From JALONO01 sp038209965 (GTDB taxonomy: Bacteria; Bacteroidota; Bacteroidia; Cytophagales; Thermoflexibacteraceae): a stretch of DNA of 19,721 nt. The notes beneath the pieces are model-generated. The model worked only from the letters and a program-made list of their open reading frames with translations, did not search any database and had not been told where the DNA came from. The stretch is taken from the NCBI GenBank assembly GCA_038209965.1, contig JBBQXF010000091.1, positions 1 to 19,721 of the forward strand, read 5' to 3'. Both the position numbers and the translations under genes were made by a program. Positions within the stretch are counted from its first letter, which is position 1. Every line of letters begins with the position of its first letter. Below are positions 1 to 6,856 of the stretch, piece after piece.

Positions 1-113
1 TCACTTTCGGTAAAGGGGTTATAGTCATAAACCGGGCTGGCAATGTGCGAAGCCCGCAATGTGCTGGGGATCGAGCCATCGATGTCGCACGTGACATCAG
101 CAATGACCTTGAT
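1..113 (-). pseudogene. Internal fragment of saccharopine/alanine dehydrogenase-family oxidoreductase, minus strand
   Basis: Read on the minus strand from about 113 down to the window edge, an open frame gives IKVIADVTCDIDGSIPST followed by a stretch ending in VYDYNPFTES. This matches, from memory, the C-terminal NAD-binding half of the AlaDH/PNT superfamily as found in lysine-forming saccharopine dehydrogenases and the LKR domain of plant LKR/SDH (the D-I/V-T/S-C-D-I-x-G-S-I motif, then the P-x-x-x-Y-[DN]-P motif). Upstream codons beyond 113 on this strand no longer resemble the family. The rest of the protein on the opposite strand starts at the same point, so the gene is interrupted by an inversion-like junction. 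The rest of this piece lies off the left edge. The family assignment is fairly sure; exact substrate is not. Confidence 0.6.
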
Positions 114-277
114 CCGAAGATTTTGGTAAAATGCTGATGGATTTGGTACTCCCCTGCTTCGTCGACGAGCGCGACGATCTCATCCGCCGGGCCACCATTG
201 CCCAGCACGGCGCATTGACCCCGCGCTTTCAGTACCTGCAAGACTACGTGGATGGTGAAGCGGCCTATGTTGGGTAA
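113..277 (+). pseudogene. C-terminal fragment of the same saccharopine/alanine dehydrogenase-family gene, plus strand
   Basis: The plus frame from 113 reads SEDFGKMLMDLVLP, then a segment with IRRATIAQHG and RFQYLQDYVDG, and stops at TAA 275-277. In the family the [DA]-S-E-x-F-G helix follows the V-D-N-L-P motif and the protein ends with an A-T-I-x-x-x-G-x-L-T-x-x-[FY]-x-Y-L segment, so this is the natural C-terminus. The codon just before Ser (110-112) is TGA in this frame, so the reading frame cannot extend left. The bases immediately left code for an earlier part of the same protein on the other strand. No start codon with a plausible leader precedes it, so this is a fragment and not a complete small gene. 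Confidence 0.6.
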
Positions 278-279
278 GG

Positions 280-667
280 CTAAAGCGCGGCCCGCTGATC
301 AAAAACTTGATGGCCAAGCCCCAGCCCACCAAGATCCCGGTGGCATAACAAACCGGATCCGGCCCCAAGAAGCCATGTCCCAATGGCATCACCCAAAAAA
401 AAGTCCGGCGGGCGGCCATAATCCATTCCCCTTGGTAAAATTGGGAGTACTCAATGGCAAAAGTAAAATGAGGGTGACCAAAAAATCTTGTTGGCCGATA
501 ATCGGAAAAAAGCAAACTGAACACTCAAAAAAGTAGCAGAACCCATAGCGCATCCGGGGCATATTCACCGACCATGGGGCAAATCTGCCTTGTTTTGCCG
601 GATGAACAACCCAAGGGGGAATCACCGAAATGATCCCGCCCAAATCCACCAAAATGGTTTGCGCCAC
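280..667 (-). pseudogene. Possible decayed membrane protein, steroid 5-alpha-reductase/DUF1295-like remnant
   Basis: Two minus-strand frames together look like one broken hydrophobic protein. Frame one (from about 667) contains GRFAPWSVNMPRMRYGF and ECSVCFFPIIG. Frame two (from about 524) contains EYSQFYQGEWIM and DPVCYATGILVGWGLAI. By eye these line up in order with the 3-oxo-5-alpha-steroid 4-dehydrogenase/DUF1295 fold: the Y-G-R-x loop, the M/L-x-E-x-P-S segment, the N-G-x-x-Q-G-x-[WY] segment and the D-P-R-F-x-x-G-x-x-x-x-x-G-M-x-I segment. The frame changes around 500-540, and the conserved C-terminal third with the R-K-P-G-x-x-x-Y cofactor region is absent because the sequence runs into the dehydrogenase fragment. 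The match is from memory and weak in places, so this is a tentative call; it could also be non-coding sequence. Confidence 0.33.
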
Positions 668-690
668 GGTACCGGCTTACGGTGGGCAGT

Positions 691-2628
691 CTATATTTTG
701 GCCTCGAGTTCTTCCACTTCGGTGGCCAAGGTTTCCCATAGTTGGTTCTGCTTGCCCAGATCAACCACCACTTGCCGCAGTTGCTTGTTCAGTTCTTCCA
801 GCGCGTGCGGATGCGTGTAGACTGATGGTTGGGCCAGTTCATGCTCAATCTGCTTTTTTTCCTTTTCAAACCCAGTCACTTTATTTTCCACCTCCTCGAG
901 CTGTTTTTGAGCTTTTTTCAGGGCTTTGCGAGCATCCTCCCTCTCCTTTTCACTGGCGGCGGGCTTGGCTTCCGGTTTATTGGCGGCCCGTTTTTCCATT
1001 TTTTCATTTTTTCCATTGGGAAAACCGGTCTTGACCTGCTGGCTCTGCCAATAAAGGTAATCTTCGTAGGAGCCCGCATACTCCCGAATCTCTTTGTTCT
1101 CGATCCACCAAATTTTGTTGGCCACTTGCGACACAAAATGGCGATCGTGCGAAACGGTGATAAACGACCCTTCGTACTGTTGCAGGGCTTGGGTCAAAAT
1201 ATTGACCGATTGGATGTCCAAGTGGTTGGTCGGTTCGTCGAGGAGCAAGAAATTGGACTTGGAGATCAGCGTGAGGGCCAAGGCCACCCGCGACTTTTCC
1301 CCGCCCGACAGCACTTTGATCTTTTTGAAAACATCTTCGCCCGAAAAAAGGAAACAGCCCAATACCCCGCGCAATTCCATTTCAGTTTTGGCCGTGCCCG
1401 CCTGTTTGAGTTCGTCCAAAATGGTGTTTTCCACATTGAGCACCTCCAACTGGTGCTGGGCATACACGGCGGGCTTGACGTTGTAGCCAGCCTTGACTTC
1501 GCCCTCGGCCGATTCGGTGCCCGCTACAATCCGCAGCAGGGTCGACTTGCCCCGGCCATTGGCCCCAATGAGGGCTATTTTGTCCCCGCGCTCGATCACT
1601 GCTTTGGTGTTGTGCAGGATCTCGAGCGGGCCATACGATTTGGACACGTCTTCCAGGGTGGAAATAAATCGCCCCGGTTGCTGATCAAAGGCAAACCGGA
1701 AATTGACCCGGGCATTCTCATCGATTACATTCTCGATCAGATCCAACCGATCAAGGGCCTTCACCCGCGACTGTACTTGGCGGGCTTTGGAAGCCTTGGC
1801 CCGGAAGCGGTCGATAAACCGCTCGGCCTGCCGGATCGATGATTGTTGGTTCTCAAAAGCATTCTTTTGGATTTCTTGCCGCAAAGATTTCTCCTCCAAG
1901 AAAAATTCGTAGTTGCCGGGGTAATAATTGAGCTTTTGGTTCGATACTTCGACCGTAATCGTGATCACGTTGTTGAGAAACTCCCGATCGTGCGATACAA
2001 CGATGATAGCACCTTCATAATTGCGCAAATAACTTTCCAGCCATTGGATGGAGGGCATGTCCAAGTGGTTGGTCGGTTCATCCAGCATGAGGAGCGAGGG
2101 CTTCATCAGCAGCATTTTGGCCAGCATGACCCGCATCCGCCAGCCACCCGAAAATTGGCGGAGGGGTTTGTGCAGGTCATCGGTGGTGAAACCCAACCCT
2201 TCCAAGATTTCTTCGGCCTTGGCCTGGATACTGTACCCGTCCAAAATTTGGAACTCCTCTTGAAGGCGGGTCAACTTATCCACTAAATGATCTTCGTATT
2301 CCGTCTCCATTTTGTGGAGAATCGCATCCATTTGGTGCTGAATTTGGTTTTGTCGCTCAAATGCTTCCATCGCCACCGACAAAATGCTGTCGTCGGTCTG
2401 GTAGCTCAACAAGTCTTGGTTCAAAAAGCCGATCGAACAATCACCACTTTTGGAAATCCCCCCCTCATCGGGTGGGTACTCCCCCGTGATGATGCGCAGC
2501 AGGGTTGATTTGCCCGTGCCATTGGCCCCGATCAGGCCAATCCGGTCTTTGGGCTTGATGTGCAGTGAAGCCTCCAAATAAAGGGCCCGACTGCCCAGAA
2601 AAAACGAAAGATCTGTAATTGCCAACAT
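691..2628 (-). CDS. ABC-F family ATPase (ribosome-associated, duplicated ABC domains)
   Basis: A 645-residue soluble protein with two ABC cassettes and no membrane segments, the ABC-F layout; such proteins bind the ribosomal E site and act in translation rather than transport. Domain 1 has Walker A GANGTGKST at residues 34-42, signature FSGGWRMR near 159-166 and Walker B LLMLDEPTNHLD ending at 190. The inter-domain linker (about 241-330, arginine/lysine rich) corresponds to the P-site tRNA interaction motif. Domain 2 has GANGRGKST at 355-363, signature LSGGEKSR at 440-447 and LLLDEPTNHLD ending at 471, each domain with a VSHDR switch motif. A charged coiled-coil tail occupies about 560-645. 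The start is fixed by MLAITDLSFF, where the family begins. It resembles the YheS/ABCF3 branch; no resistance role can be inferred. It is transcribed alone. Confidence 0.95.
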   Translation of the reverse strand: MLAITDLSFFLGSRALYLEASLHIKPKDRIGLIGANGTGKSTLLRIITGEYPPDEGGISKSGDCSIGFLNQDLLSYQTDDSILSVAMEAFERQNQIQHQMDAILHKMETEYEDHLVDKLTRLQEEFQILDGYSIQAKAEEILEGLGFTTDDLHKPLRQFSGGWRMRVMLAKMLLMKPSLLMLDEPTNHLDMPSIQWLESYLRNYEGAIIVVSHDREFLNNVITITVEVSNQKLNYYPGNYEFFLEEKSLRQEIQKNAFENQQSSIRQAERFIDRFRAKASKARQVQSRVKALDRLDLIENVIDENARVNFRFAFDQQPGRFISTLEDVSKSYGPLEILHNTKAVIERGDKIALIGANGRGKSTLLRIVAGTESAEGEVKAGYNVKPAVYAQHQLEVLNVENTILDELKQAGTAKTEMELRGVLGCFLFSGEDVFKKIKVLSGGEKSRVALALTLISKSNFLLLDEPTNHLDIQSVNILTQALQQYEGSFITVSHDRHFVSQVANKIWWIENKEIREYAGSYEDYLYWQSQQVKTGFPNGKNEKMEKRAANKPEAKPAASEKEREDARKALKKAQKQLEEVENKVTGFEKEKKQIEHELAQPSVYTHPHALEELNKQLRQVVVDLGKQNQLWETLATEVEELEAKI

Positions 2629-2632
2629 GCCG

Positions 2633-2664
2633 CAAAGTTAAGGCAAGATTGGCCTGATCCCCAA
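2633..2664 (-). promoter_or_regulatory. Candidate Bacteroidota promoter for the ABC-F gene, implying a leaderless mRNA
   Basis: On the minus strand a -33 TTG (2662-2664) is separated by 21 nt from a -7 element TAACTTTG (2633-2640). Only four bases then separate it from the ATG at 2626-2628, so transcription would begin at or next to the start codon. A second -7-like element, TAATTTTG (2684-2691), lies about 50 bp further upstream but has no well-placed TTG; it would give a conventional leader. Confidence 0.5.
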
Positions 2665-2817
2665 CTTGGGGCTGGGACAGTTGCAAAATTAAAACAGGCT
2701 AGGCCCATGGGCACTGGCAAAGCCGTTGATTGTTGGGCCAAATGGGGCACCAACGTATCGACCGGTGGCAGATTACCGGCCCCGTTGCGGGCTGCATCTA
2801 TGTTTTGTCTTTGTGCT

Positions 2818-3299
2818 TTAGTATTTGATCCCGGCTTTGTTGAAAATAAAACTCAACAACTAGGCTGGCCCAATCATCAGGAATTGAACATCTTTGAGAA
2901 ATGAAGGTTTTTTGCCCTCAACTTTGTGGCCGTAGAACTGCTCGATCCAAGCGACAACAAAAATACCCAAGCTAATGGCCCACAAAGGAGCTAGCCCCGA
3001 TTGAGCCAAAGCATGGTTGCCCCAAGAACAGGCCAAACAGACAGCCAAGATGCCAAGGAACATCACTACTGAAAGCCGAAGATAAAAAATTAGCCCGAAG
3101 GCCATCAGCAAGGTGGCAAAATTGACCCATTTGCCTATTTGGGCCGGAAAAAACTGGCTGATATAGCCATTTGGGATGCTCCAGAGCAGGCCGATCACGC
3201 TAAAAAAATAGCGGGCACACAGATCCAGTGCGTCGTTTTGTTGAAGGCGTTTTGGTGGCTCTCATCATATTCGTCCAGCCATTGTTGGATCGTTTTCAT
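2818..3299 (-). pseudogene. DUF962/Mpo1-like membrane protein, disrupted by a frameshift and a TAG
   Basis: The natural gene starts at ATG 3297-3299 (MKTIQQWLDEYDESHQN, the typical N-terminus of this family) and continues through H-W-I-C-V-P. It loses frame at a run of seven T on the coding strand (A-run 3202-3208), where eight would restore AIFFSVIGLLWSIP. It then continues with transmembrane segments and WGNHALAQ and IEQFYGHKVEGKKP, ending at a TAG (2860-2862) in the position of Trp in GPAWLLSF. Beyond the TAG the frame still reads LLSFIFNKAGIKY to TAA 2818-2820. Repaired, the product would be about 160 residues, the usual family length. Yeast Mpo1 is a 2-hydroxy fatty acid dioxygenase in alpha-oxidation; the bacterial role is unclear. 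Two independent lesions favour a recent pseudogene, although sequencing error could explain the homopolymer one. Confidence 0.85.
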
Positions 3300-3348
3300 A
3301 TTCGTGTTGTTTGGTCAAGGTGGATAATCGGGACTCTTTTTGATTGGT

Positions 3349-3356
3349 CAAACTTA
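3349..3356 (-). promoter_or_regulatory. -7 element of the DUF962-like gene
   Basis: TAAGTTTG on the minus strand, about 50 bp upstream of ATG 3299, fits TAnnTTTG. A TTG lies about 17 nt further upstream on that strand, slightly short of the usual 19-21. The preserved promoter suits a recently broken gene. Confidence 0.4.
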
Positions 3357-3391
3357 AAAAATAAATCTCACAACAATACCTCTCCCTATCA

Positions 3392-4096
3392 TCAATTGCT
3401 CAATTGGGCATAGACAAAGCCCATCGCACTGGTGCCAATGATGTTGCCGTTGCCAATCCGCCCTTGGGTCATTTCACGTTGCAAATACCGGACATACTTG
3501 GAAGTGTAGATGCCAAACCCGTTGGGCAAGAACTGGAGCGAATTAAAGCGGCCGGGCTGGAGGGAGTAGGGGAAATTGACGTGGTGGCCCGGCAACCGAT
3601 CCACCGATTTGTGGTCGATCTTGTAGCGGCGATATTCCCAAGCCCGGGCATTATCGATGAAAATATGGACATTGTATTGGTCAGGGTGGTCAGTGATCTG
3701 GAAATCAATCCCCCGCTGATCCAGGGCCGGATCACGGACCACGTTTTCGGGGCCGAAAATACATCGGCAACCAAAATAGGCGTGGTACTCGGTGAGCAAA
3801 CCGAACTGGGTGCGATACAGCCGTGCCCGAAGTCCTTCCCGAAGGGTGGCCTCGGGCATTTGGGGCAAGGTTTGACGCAGCAATGGGCCATTGTGGGCCA
3901 GATAGTGCTCAAAAAAATCATCGAAACCCAGCCAATTTTGCTCCACGAAAAACAGCCGGTGCAACAGGCCCGAGGGATTGAGCGGGCCTTTCAAATCCAT
4001 TTCCAAGGTTTTGACCTTCCGCAGGCCCGCATTGAGCGATAGCGTGGCCAGGAATTGTTGAAATGCCGCAATTTCGGCAATGGCTTGGGGGTTCAT
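3392..4096 (-). CDS. TaqI-family type II restriction endonuclease homologue, solitary
   Basis: A 234-residue soluble protein that aligns by eye with R.TaqI along most of its length. The N-terminal FQQFLATLSL and KTLEMDLKGPLNP parallel TaqI's F-x-x-F-L-A-S-L and K-T-V-E-Q-D-L-x-x-x-L-N-P. RARLYRTQFGLLTEYHAYF (residues 90-108) parallels L-Y-R-T-x-x-x-x-L-x-E-Y. LDQRGIDFQI (125-134) parallels the catalytic L-D-R-R-G-V-D-L, keeping both Asp residues (126 and 131) at the spacing I recall for TaqI D137/D142. NARAWEYRRYK follows like the Arg/Lys-rich DNA-contact segment. The ATG at 4094-4096 is preferred over an upstream TTG (4132) because TaqI's similarity starts near it. TaqI cuts TCGA; the specificity of this one is unknown. 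No methyltransferase gene lies within reach, and unmodified TCGA occurs throughout the window. The frame is intact. Confidence 0.62.
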   Translation of the reverse strand: MNPQAIAEIAAFQQFLATLSLNAGLRKVKTLEMDLKGPLNPSGLLHRLFFVEQNWLGFDDFFEHYLAHNGPLLRQTLPQMPEATLREGLRARLYRTQFGLLTEYHAYFGCRCIFGPENVVRDPALDQRGIDFQITDHPDQYNVHIFIDNARAWEYRRYKIDHKSVDRLPGHHVNFPYSLQPGRFNSLQFLPNGFGIYTSKYVRYLQREMTQGRIGNGNIIGTSAMGFVYAQLSN

Positions 4097-4248
4097 CCTC
4101 GATCTGGAGATTTTATGCGCAATTGGGTTCAATTTAAGCCCAAATAAAGGACAATTCCCTAATAATCAAGCTCATCAATTCCTTAAATCCAAAAAATCAT
4201 TTTTCGTTTGTTGCAAACCCGCCCAGAGGTGCCTTGATTGGGCGCTGC

Positions 4249-5547
4249 CTATTCGCCCGTCATGAGTTGATCGGCAAACTCTTTGAGCAAGGCGTACAGT
4301 TCCCGGTACTTGGTCAGGGGCAAGGTAGCCGCCCGATCATTGACATCGTGATAGGCGTTGATCCCCCCCAATGTATAGACAAAAAAGGCTTTTACCCCTG
4401 CTTGACCGAAAAAATAATGGTCGGAATTGGCGGCACTTCCCCGCCGGACGATGCGCTTGAAATAGTCTTTTTCGGTGCTGATTTGCCGAAAAACTGCGTA
4501 TTCCTTTTCATAGATCGTCGCATTGACCACGCCAATCCCCTCGTCGCCAGTGCCGGTGAGGTCCAAATTGAGCAAAAAACGGATTTGTCGCAACGGGAAC
4601 AGCGGATGCTCCACGTAATAGCGCGAGCCGACCAGCCCGGCTTCTTCGCCGCCAAAGGCCATGAATGCCACCGAAAATGGGGGTGGATTTTGCTGATAGT
4701 GCGCTGCCAGTTCCAGCAGCAAGCTGATGCCGCTGGCATTATCGTTGGCCCCCGGAAAATAGGTGTTTTTGCCCAGCCCGCCCAAGTGATCGTAATGGGC
4801 CGTAAAGGTGATGAACACCTCGGGCCGCTGCGTTCCCCGAAAGTAGCCGATCACATTCTGCGATTGGTATCCCGGCATTAGTTCGGCATCCAAACGGAAC
4901 TTGGCCTTTTGGGCCCCGGGCTTGAACTTGGCTCTCAGCACTTGGAACCAAGGCCGGGAGCTTTGTTGCGACGAGATGGTCATCGTCAACTTGTCTTCCA
5001 AGGAAATGAATGCCTTGGCTTCGGACAACTTGCGCAAAAATTCAATGGGCATTTCCAGCAGTCGGTAATAATCGGTGCCCCGGAACACGGCAATTTTACC
5101 TTTGATCGGGTCGGCCAGAAACTTTTGGCGGGCGGCATCCACCCGCTCATCCACCTGTTCCTGAAAGATCAGCGTGTCCAATAGATAGCACTGACCACTT
5201 CCCTTGCCCTTGGCCGATACCGCATTCACGATAAAATCATCGCCGGGGCGCAATGGTTCGCCATCCAAAGAGAGGGCCACCCGATTGGGAAAAGTATTGA
5301 CATCGAGTGGAAACGCTTGCCGATAATCCTCTTTGCCCCAAGCCAACAAGCCCAATGCCTTGAACTTGGCCGACAAATAGGCCGCCGCTTTTTGATCGCC
5401 ACCCTTGGTGTAGCCCCGGCCAAAAAGCGTGGGCGAGGCCAGGGTGTCGATCGTGCGGCGCACCCGATCCAGATCTTGGGCTTCGGCCCCCGCTACCAGT
5501 AACCAACCCAAGAACATCAACAACAAATAGGTTTTGGAAAATAACAT
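4249..5547 (-). CDS. Secreted M28 family zinc peptidase
   Basis: A 432-residue protein with an N-terminal signal peptide (MLFSKTYLLLMFLGWLLVAG, cleavage probably after AEA/Q near residue 23), so exported to the periplasm or beyond. The catalytic half carries the M28 two-zinc set: H251 in TAHYDHLG, D269 in GANDNASG, catalytic/zinc Glu pair E301-E302 in GGEEAGLVGS, D329 in LNLDLTG and H400 in NAYHDVND. M28 enzymes are aminopeptidases or glutaminyl-cyclase relatives; substrate cannot be assigned. A longer reading from a TTG at 5577 would place eleven residues before the signal peptide and is less likely than ATG 5545-5547. It is transcribed divergently from the thioredoxin-like gene with a 164-bp shared upstream region. 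Confidence 0.9.
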   Translation of the reverse strand: MLFSKTYLLLMFLGWLLVAGAEAQDLDRVRRTIDTLASPTLFGRGYTKGGDQKAAAYLSAKFKALGLLAWGKEDYRQAFPLDVNTFPNRVALSLDGEPLRPGDDFIVNAVSAKGKGSGQCYLLDTLIFQEQVDERVDAARQKFLADPIKGKIAVFRGTDYYRLLEMPIEFLRKLSEAKAFISLEDKLTMTISSQQSSRPWFQVLRAKFKPGAQKAKFRLDAELMPGYQSQNVIGYFRGTQRPEVFITFTAHYDHLGGLGKNTYFPGANDNASGISLLLELAAHYQQNPPPFSVAFMAFGGEEAGLVGSRYYVEHPLFPLRQIRFLLNLDLTGTGDEGIGVVNATIYEKEYAVFRQISTEKDYFKRIVRRGSAANSDHYFFGQAGVKAFFVYTLGGINAYHDVNDRAATLPLTKYRELYALLKEFADQLMTGE

Positions 5548-5645
5548 GGCAAGTGGATAAATGGGTGAACCTATCAATGTTTCTTCGGATCCGGGACTGG
5601 GGCTTTTAGCTCCAGCGGCCAGTGTCAGAATCTCCCAAAGTTGCG

Positions 5646-5653
5646 TATTTTTG
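5646..5653 (+). promoter_or_regulatory. Candidate -7 element for the thioredoxin-TPR gene
   Basis: TATTTTTG fits TAnnTTTG and lies about 58 bp upstream of ATG 5712. No TTG is at the expected distance upstream, so only half of the promoter is supported. Confidence 0.35.
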
Positions 5654-5711
5654 CCTGCTCGGTAGCACGGGCATTTACCGGAACTTTGAGCTGTCTTTAT
5701 CCGACTATCCC

Positions 5712-6524
5712 ATGGCCTACGAAATTACCGATTTTGAAGCGCAAGTAATCGAGGCTAGCCACGAAACGCCCGTAGTGGTGGATTTTTGGGCCCCGTGGTG
5801 CGGCCCTTGCCAGTTTCTTGGCCCGGTCATTGAAAAACTGGCGGGCGAAGCTGGCGGCAAGTGGAAGCTGGCCAAGGTAAACTCCGACGAATTTCCCCAA
5901 CAATCCCAGCAATACCGGGTCAAAAGTATCCCGGCCGTTAAGCTGTTTGTCAATGGCCAAGTCACGGCTGAGTTTGCGGGCGCGCAGCCCGAGCCGTTCA
6001 TCCGGCGATGGCTGGCCCAAAACCTGCCTTCGCCCAATGACAAACTGGTGCAGCAAGCGGCCAACCTCGCCCGCGTTGGACAAGAAGACCAAGCCGCTGA
6101 TCTACTGGAACAAGTACTGGCCAACGAACCGGGCAATGCCCATGCAGCCCTAGAGTTGGGCTGCCTCCTGCTCTTTGCCCAACCGGCCCGGGCGATGCCC
6201 CTTTTTCGCACGGCCGAACACGATGGGAGCCTGTATCAGTTTGCCAACAGCCTGTTCAACTTGGCCGAACTGCTGACCATTGCCCAAGCCCCCGAAAAAC
6301 TGGAAGAACACCCGGTGAAACCCGTTTTCTTACAAGGACTGTCTGCCCTGAAGGCCCAAGATTTTACGACCGCCCTTTCCAATTTTATCGAGGTGATCCA
6401 GCTTTACAAGGCTTATCAAGACAAAGCCGCCGAAAAAGCGTGTGTGGCCATTTTCCTCTATTTGGGCGAAGATCATGAGGTGGTCAAGCAATTCCGCCGC
6501 CCGTTCGGCATGGCATTGTATTAA
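5712..6524 (+). CDS. Thioredoxin domain protein with C-terminal TPR region (CnoX/YbbN-like)
   Basis: A 270-residue cytoplasmic protein. Residues 1-105 form a thioredoxin fold with VVVDFWAPWCGPCQ, active-site CGPC at 30-33, and the cis-proline segment SIPAVKLFVNGQ. Residues about 120-270 are helical repeats of TPR type (LVQQAANLARVGQEDQAADL, then ALELGCLLL and ALSNFIEVI). This thioredoxin plus TPR layout is that of YbbN/CnoX, which in E. coli is a chaperone-like thioredoxin working with GroEL and DnaK; E. coli CnoX lacks one active-site Cys, while both are present here, so redox activity is plausible. ATG 5712 is chosen because thioredoxin homology begins there; the reading upstream to 5622 overlaps the candidate promoter. 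No Shine-Dalgarno is visible, as usual in Bacteroidota. Confidence 0.88.
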   Translation: MAYEITDFEAQVIEASHETPVVVDFWAPWCGPCQFLGPVIEKLAGEAGGKWKLAKVNSDEFPQQSQQYRVKSIPAVKLFVNGQVTAEFAGAQPEPFIRRWLAQNLPSPNDKLVQQAANLARVGQEDQAADLLEQVLANEPGNAHAALELGCLLLFAQPARAMPLFRTAEHDGSLYQFANSLFNLAELLTIAQAPEKLEEHPVKPVFLQGLSALKAQDFTTALSNFIEVIQLYKAYQDKAAEKACVAIFLYLGEDHEVVKQFRRPFGMALY

Positions 6525-6709
6525 CCCAGCCAGCCTTACTACCATCGCCCACCGCGGCCACATGCCACCAGCCTTGCCCCGCATTGGCCAGTCCGTCATG
6601 CCCACCAATGCCGATTCAAGTGTCTGATGCCTCTTGGCCGCACTTCCGTACTCATCCATTGCGTTTAGAAAAGCCAGCTCCGCGCACAACCTTGTGTCAA
6701 CAGCGTAAG

Positions 6710-6732
6710 CAAACGGGAACACGTTTGTTTTT
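6710..6732 (+). terminator. Rho-independent terminator after the thioredoxin-TPR gene
   Basis: Stem CAAACG (6710-6715) and CGTTTG (6722-6727) with a six-base loop GGAACA, followed by five T. It is nearly 190 bp downstream of the stop codon. The stem is short and of modest stability. Confidence 0.5.
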
Positions 6733-6750
6733 CCAAAAAAAGTTTGAAAA

Positions 6751-6811
6751 ATGTTATGCAAGCCGAATATATTTTATTACTTTTGTTTCATATACTCGGC
6801 GTGCATAACAT
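6751..6811. promoter_or_regulatory. Acyl-CoA dehydrogenase promoter bracketed by a 21-bp inverted repeat (candidate operator pair)
   Basis: Arms 6751-6771 and 6791-6811 are reverse complements at 19 of 21 positions. The 19-nt spacer contains the -7 element TACTTTTG (6778-6785). The predicted start point (about 6788-6789) falls between the arms, so the right arm sits at roughly +3 to +23 and the left arm between the -33 and -7 positions. Because only one arm would be transcribed, this is a DNA-level signal rather than an RNA hairpin. The right arm core, TATACTCGGCGTGCATA (6791-6807), is itself an imperfect palindrome, TATnCnCG-G-CGnGnATA, as expected for a dimeric regulator of TetR type. Which regulator binds is inference. 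No good -33 TTG is seen. Confidence 0.6.
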
Positions 6812-6856
6812 CTACCATATTTACATTCATTTTCTCACTTCATATTGGTCAGTCAA

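Larger units (their letters stand above)
6525..6856. other. Intergenic region between thioredoxin-TPR and acyl-CoA dehydrogenase genes
   Basis: About 330 bp without a credible gene. The first 185 bp (6525-6709) show no feature I can support. The rest holds a hairpin terminator (6710-6732), a -7 box and the 21-bp inverted repeat around it (6751-6811), and an AT-rich leader. Confidence 0.6.

Noticed and set aside
829..1842. Long plus-strand open frame of 337 codons opposite the ABC-F gene
   Set aside because: It is antisense to the second ABC domain and tail of an unmistakable ABC-F protein; its open length comes from codon bias of the real gene.
3309..3317. DnaA-box-like TTATCCACC (minus strand) and other TTATCCAC matches near 5553 and 17850
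   Set aside because: Isolated near-matches, not clustered and not near the parS sites; no origin can be claimed in this window.
3404..4042. Plus-strand open frame of 212 codons
   Set aside because: It lies opposite the TaqI-like gene, whose minus-strand product aligns with a known family; the plus product has no recognisable pattern.
4097..4132. Upstream TTG start extending the TaqI-like protein by 12 residues
   Set aside because: The ATG at 4096 begins where similarity to TaqI begins; the upstream codons add nothing recognisable.
4234..4881. Plus-strand open frame of 215 codons
   Set aside because: Shadow of the M28 peptidase, where all zinc ligands are found on the minus strand.
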